Below are positions 61,328 to 64,000 of a DNA stretch of 64,000 nt, piece by piece. The first letter of the stretch is position 1; each line of letters begins with the position of its first letter. The position numbers were made by a program, and so were the translations under genes. The DNA is from Gymnodinialimonas sp. 57CJ19 (lineage in GTDB: Bacteria > Pseudomonadota > Alphaproteobacteria > Rhodobacterales > Rhodobacteraceae), in contig NZ_CP151587.1 of the NCBI RefSeq assembly GCF_038396845.1, forward strand, positions 966,001-1,030,000. Reading direction: 5' to 3'. The notes below the pieces were generated by a model that saw only the letters and a program-made list of their open reading frames with translations, searched no databases and had not been told where the DNA came from.

Positions 61328-61920
61328 ATCCGCTCCGGCGCTTTCACGGGATATTCCGCGTCGTAAGTTTTGCCGTCAAAGCCCGGGTCCACTTCGGTGA
61401 TGAAATCACCGGCTTTCGGCAGCCCCTCGGCATCGTCGCGGGTCCATAGGCCCGACCGCATGATCGCCTTGGCGCATTGGAAATAGACCTCGCGGGTCTG
61501 GACCACGATCACCGTTTTGGGGTGTTTCCCGCGCTGCTCGAACGTCTGGGTCACCGCCAGATCATCGGTCAAAAGCGCGGTTCCATTTACCCGAACCACG
61601 TTGGCTGATCCCGGCACCATGAACATCAGCGACACGCGCCCATCGCGGACAATGTTGCGCAGGCTGTCGATGCGGTTGTTGCCGCGCCAATCGGGCATCA
61701 TCAGCGTTTCATTGTCCACGATCCGTACCACCGCGCCATCGTCTCCGCGCGGGCTGGCATCGGTGCCCTCAGGCCCGACCGTGGACAGCACGACGAAGCG
61801 AGCGGCCTCGATCCATTGCCGATAGAGCGGCGTCAGCTTCGGCCAGACCTTCTGCAAGGATGTCGGCACCGCGGCATCATAGAGGGCTTCCAGCGCAGCG
61901 ATGTCTGTCACGATCTTCAC
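61321..61920 (-). CDS. Pyridoxamine 5'-phosphate oxidase-like FMN protein
   Basis: A 199-residue protein of the PPOX/flavin reductase-like split-barrel fold, of the MSMEG_1061-like group. Parts such as RFVVLSTVGPEGTDASPRGD, MMPDWRGNNRIDSLRNI, VRVNGTALLTDD and YFQCAKAIMRSGLW are typical. It likely binds FMN or F420; substrate unknown. Overlaps plsC by 4 bases. Confidence 0.88.
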   Translation of the reverse strand: MKIVTDIAALEALYDAAVPTSLQKVWPKLTPLYRQWIEAARFVVLSTVGPEGTDASPRGDDGAVVRIVDNETLMMPDWRGNNRIDSLRNIVRDGRVSLMFMVPGSANVVRVNGTALLTDDLAVTQTFEQRGKHPKTVIVVQTREVYFQCAKAIMRSGLWTRDDAEGLPKAGDFITEVDPGFDGKTYDAEYPVKAPERMW

Positions 61921-62645
61921 GGAGTGCCCCGCGCGAAACCCACTTCATCCAGAAGCGCATCGCTGGCCGTCTCAATCTCCGTTTCCAGCCGCCTTAGAAA
62001 CGGTTTCGGATCCAAGCCCGGCTCGATCGCAGGCAAGAACTCGACCACCGCAACGCCGGGTTTCCGGGTGATGCCGGTCTTGGGCCAGAAGACGCCGATG
62101 TTCGTTGCCACCGGCACGCAGGGCTGGCCCATCTGCCCATAAAGCGCGCCACTGCCCGCCTTGTAGGGGGCGGACACGCCGGGCGCGATACGCGTGCCTT
62201 GGGGGTAGATAATCAACTGCCCGCCCCTCTGCTTTCCGCTGCGCACATCGTCGAGCATCTTCTTGATCGCCGCACCGCGCTTGCCTCGGTTCACCGGCAC
62301 ACAGCCGATGCGCAATGCGTATTGGCCGATGAAGGGCGCGAAACGCAGCTCGCTTTTCATAATGAACTTGCCGCGCGGAACCGCATGATAAATCGCCATG
62401 ACATCGAGAAAGCTCTGGTGCTTTGCGGCGACCAGAACTTCGTCGGTGGGGGGCGTGCCGCGGACCTCGATCTCCAGGCCCACCATCCATTTCAACGTCC
62501 AGAACACCCAAGCACAATAGGTGTGGCAAGCGGCATGGGCGCCCTTGGCGCTGAACAGGGCCCAGGGAAAGAACACCACAGCAATGATTGCCATCGCCGC
62601 ATACATCTGCACGATGTGAACAAAGGATCGGATCGTTTGCATCAT
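61917..62645 (-). CDS. plsC: 1-acyl-sn-glycerol-3-phosphate acyltransferase
   Basis: Makes phosphatidic acid. 242 residues, N-terminal helix (about 8-35). Motif I is KHQSFLD (usually NHxSxxD: His and Asp kept), motif III is YPQGTRIAPG (often PEGTR). Start at the ATG 62645 that overlaps the ftsX stop (ATGA), with another Met directly after. Same cluster as ftsEX. Confidence 0.92.
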   Translation of the reverse strand: MMQTIRSFVHIVQMYAAMAIIAVVFFPWALFSAKGAHAACHTYCAWVFWTLKWMVGLEIEVRGTPPTDEVLVAAKHQSFLDVMAIYHAVPRGKFIMKSELRFAPFIGQYALRIGCVPVNRGKRGAAIKKMLDDVRSGKQRGGQLIIYPQGTRIAPGVSAPYKAGSGALYGQMGQPCVPVATNIGVFWPKTGITRKPGVAVVEFLPAIEPGLDPKPFLRRLETEIETASDALLDEVGFARGTP

Positions 62646-63544
62646 TGAAGCCCTCGCAACGTGCGGAACGCGGCGAAGCGTGTGGCGAAAAACGCCGTCG
62701 TGGCCGCAAGGATCGGAATCAGCAGGGGCCAGAGCCACCCCGCGCCGGAAAAGCTGAGGCCCGTCAGGATCGCCGCCGTATCGCGGGCCGAGGGCAAGAT
62801 CAGCACCGCCAGCACACCGATGCCCGTGCCCATCGCGGCCCCTGTCAGGGCGCGTAGGGTGAAGCGGCGCACAAAGGCGCGGGCGATGTAGCTGTCGCGC
62901 GCACCCACAAGGCGCAGGACGCGAATGACCTGTTCATTGGCAGACAGGGCCGCTTGTGCGGCAAGGGTGACCATCGCCGCCGTGGCCCCAAGGATCAGCA
63001 CCAGCGCCAGCCCCCCCAGTAATCGCAAGCGGCTGGCAGCATCGGCCAGGGGGCGGCGCCAGCGGTCGTGGTCGTCCAGCACGGCGCCCGGGGCTTCTGC
63101 GGCCAAGCGTTGACGCAGGCCGTCTGGGTCATAGCCCTCGGGGGTTTCGATAATCTCGATCAGGCGCGGAATGGGAAGGTCATCCAGCGGCAAGTCGGGG
63201 CCGAACCAGGGCGACAGCAGCGCCTGCTGATCCTCATCAGACAGGGCACGCGCGCTTTCAATACCCGGTGTTTGCTCCAACACTGTCAGCACCGCCCATG
63301 TCTGCGCTTCCAACTCGGCCTCTGGGGCGGAAATGCGAATGGTAGAGGATTGCGCCAAGGCGTCCGACCAGCGATCGGCCAAGCGCCCCGATGCCATCGA
63401 AAGCGCCATGGCAAACACCGCCAGAAATGCCATCGCCGCAGAGGTGGCCAGCGTGAGCCGTGCCGATTGCCCACTGCGCGGCACCACCCGGTCGGCTTGG
63501 GAATCCCTGCTGATCAAAGCGAAAACATCTGCCCCCAAGCTCAT
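62642..63544 (-). CDS. ftsX: Cell division protein FtsX
   Basis: Membrane partner of FtsE that controls septal peptidoglycan hydrolysis. 300 residues, four membrane helices: one after a cytosolic N-terminus, three in the C-terminal half, and a periplasmic domain (about 65-165) in between. Characteristic C-terminal FtsX-domain pattern LSANEQVIRVLRLVGARDSYIARAF. Overlaps ftsE and plsC by 4 bases each. Confidence 0.92.
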   Translation of the reverse strand: MSLGADVFALISRDSQADRVVPRSGQSARLTLATSAAMAFLAVFAMALSMASGRLADRWSDALAQSSTIRISAPEAELEAQTWAVLTVLEQTPGIESARALSDEDQQALLSPWFGPDLPLDDLPIPRLIEIIETPEGYDPDGLRQRLAAEAPGAVLDDHDRWRRPLADAASRLRLLGGLALVLILGATAAMVTLAAQAALSANEQVIRVLRLVGARDSYIARAFVRRFTLRALTGAAMGTGIGVLAVLILPSARDTAAILTGLSFSGAGWLWPLLIPILAATTAFFATRFAAFRTLRGLQ

Positions 63545-64000
63545 AGGTCCGCCCCCGCCGAGATGATCTGCCCGCCTTGAATGCGCAGCACACGGGCTTG
63601 CACCCTTTGCTTGGCGGCACGGATCAGCGCCAGATCATGGGTGGCAATCACCACCGTTTTGCCAAGCTTGTTCAACTCGACCAGTAGGTTCAGCAACCGC
63701 AGGGACATTTCCCAATCGACGTTACCCGTCGGCTCATCGGCAAGGATCAGGTCCGGGTCCATGATGATCGCGCGGGCCAAGGCCGCCCGCTGACGCTCCC
63801 CTCCTGACAGCTCCGGCGGGGTGGCGTTGGCTCGGGCCGAAAGACCGACCCAACCGATCAGCTCGGTCAGATTGCTTTCCTGCACCATATTGCCCTTTCC
63901 GGTCACCGTCAGGGGCAGGGCGAGATTGTCGATCAAGGGAAGATGGTCGAGGAATTTACAATCCTGATGCACCACTCCAATGCGCTGTCGCAAATCGGCG
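63541..64000 (-). CDS. ftsE: Cell division ATP-binding protein FtsE, C-terminal part (runs off right edge)
   Basis: ABC ATPase of the FtsEX complex. About 152 residues are seen. Q-loop ADLRQRIGVVHQDCKFLDHLPLIDN, signature LSGGERQRAALARAI, Walker B DLILADEPTGNVD, switch His in VIATHD. The N-terminus with Walker A is beyond base 64000. The apparent start codon near 63993 is internal, not the real start. Confidence 0.95.
   Translation of the reverse strand, partial: ADLRQRIGVVHQDCKFLDHLPLIDNLALPLTVTGKGNMVQESNLTELIGWVGLSARANATPPELSGGERQRAALARAIIMDPDLILADEPTGNVDWEMSLRLLNLLVELNKLGKTVVIATHDLALIRAAKQRVQARVLRIQGGQIISAGADL

Noticed and set aside
63541..63993. A start codon at 63993 for ftsE
   Set aside because: It is a TTG inside the conserved ADLRQRIGVVHQD segment; the true start with Walker A lies beyond the window.
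1..64000. tRNA, rRNA, CRISPR array, insertion sequence or prophage
   Set aside because: I looked for cloverleaf-like segments, regular repeat-spacer units, transposase or integrase motifs and found none; absence of tRNA was judged by eye only.

Overview
The window looks like a contiguous piece of a Rhodobacterales (Roseobacter/Rhodobacter-type) alphaproteobacterial chromosome. It is GC-rich and densely packed, with many ATGA/GTGA start-stop overlaps. Lineage pointers are a single Rhodobacter-type porin, an L-malyl-CoA/beta-methylmalyl-CoA lyase of the ethylmalonyl-CoA pathway, DUF3576 and DUF1244 proteins, a solo CenR-like response regulator, HspQ, and an rpmI-rplT ... pheS-pheT block. I saw no rRNA, tRNA, CRISPR array, insertion sequence, integrase or prophage. 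Almost everything is core housekeeping; unusual items are small and lie mostly between genes.

Layout. 1-6.5 kb: 5' part of leuS, a DUF3576 lipoprotein, a porin, YggS, an L,D-transpeptidase-like protein coupled to ribA, and the response regulator. 6.6-12 kb: a VOC protein, an MFS exporter, an alpha/beta hydrolase, exonuclease III, then thioredoxin/TPR (CnoX), LON-domain and Trm112 genes. 12-20 kb: a tandem pair of related small membrane proteins, a UbiH-type hydroxylase, an amidase, an aminotransferase and ftsK. 20-25 kb: universal stress protein, lolA, a lytic transglycosylase, an AEC transporter, hspQ and mlaC-mlaA. 25-35 kb: a type I secretion ABC/HlyD pair (the HlyD gene appears frameshifted near its 3' end), ridA, a phosphodiesterase, a GNAT, phhB, MscS, peroxiredoxin, a ferredoxin-reductase-like flavoprotein, rsmD and a HAD phosphatase. 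35-48 kb: recQ, yaaA, DUF1244, N-formylglutamate amidohydrolase, pyk, rpmI-rplT, an OmpA-domain envelope pair, and pheS and pheT separated by an AT-richer membrane-protein gene. 48-64 kb: ytoQ, a glutathione transferase, mscL, ald/lrp, azlCD, mobA, a C-S lyase, three tandem peptide deformylase paralogues with fmt, mcl1, a 5TMR-LYT protein, accA, and the ftsE-ftsX-plsC cluster running off the right edge.

The points most worth a second look are: (i) a GTAG-headed palindromic REP-like element whose TAG is the stop codon of the gene it follows (yggS, fmt, and degenerately lrp and azlD); (ii) the third deformylase of the def-def-def-fmt array, which has lost both the metal-binding Cys and the catalytic Glu; (iii) the compositionally foreign three-helix membrane protein inserted between pheS and pheT; (iv) a perfect 22-bp palindrome followed by repeat-derived sequence that carries the ribosome binding site of ytoQ; and (v) a terminator-like hairpin directly upstream of leuS. 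None of these amounts to a demonstrated new system.
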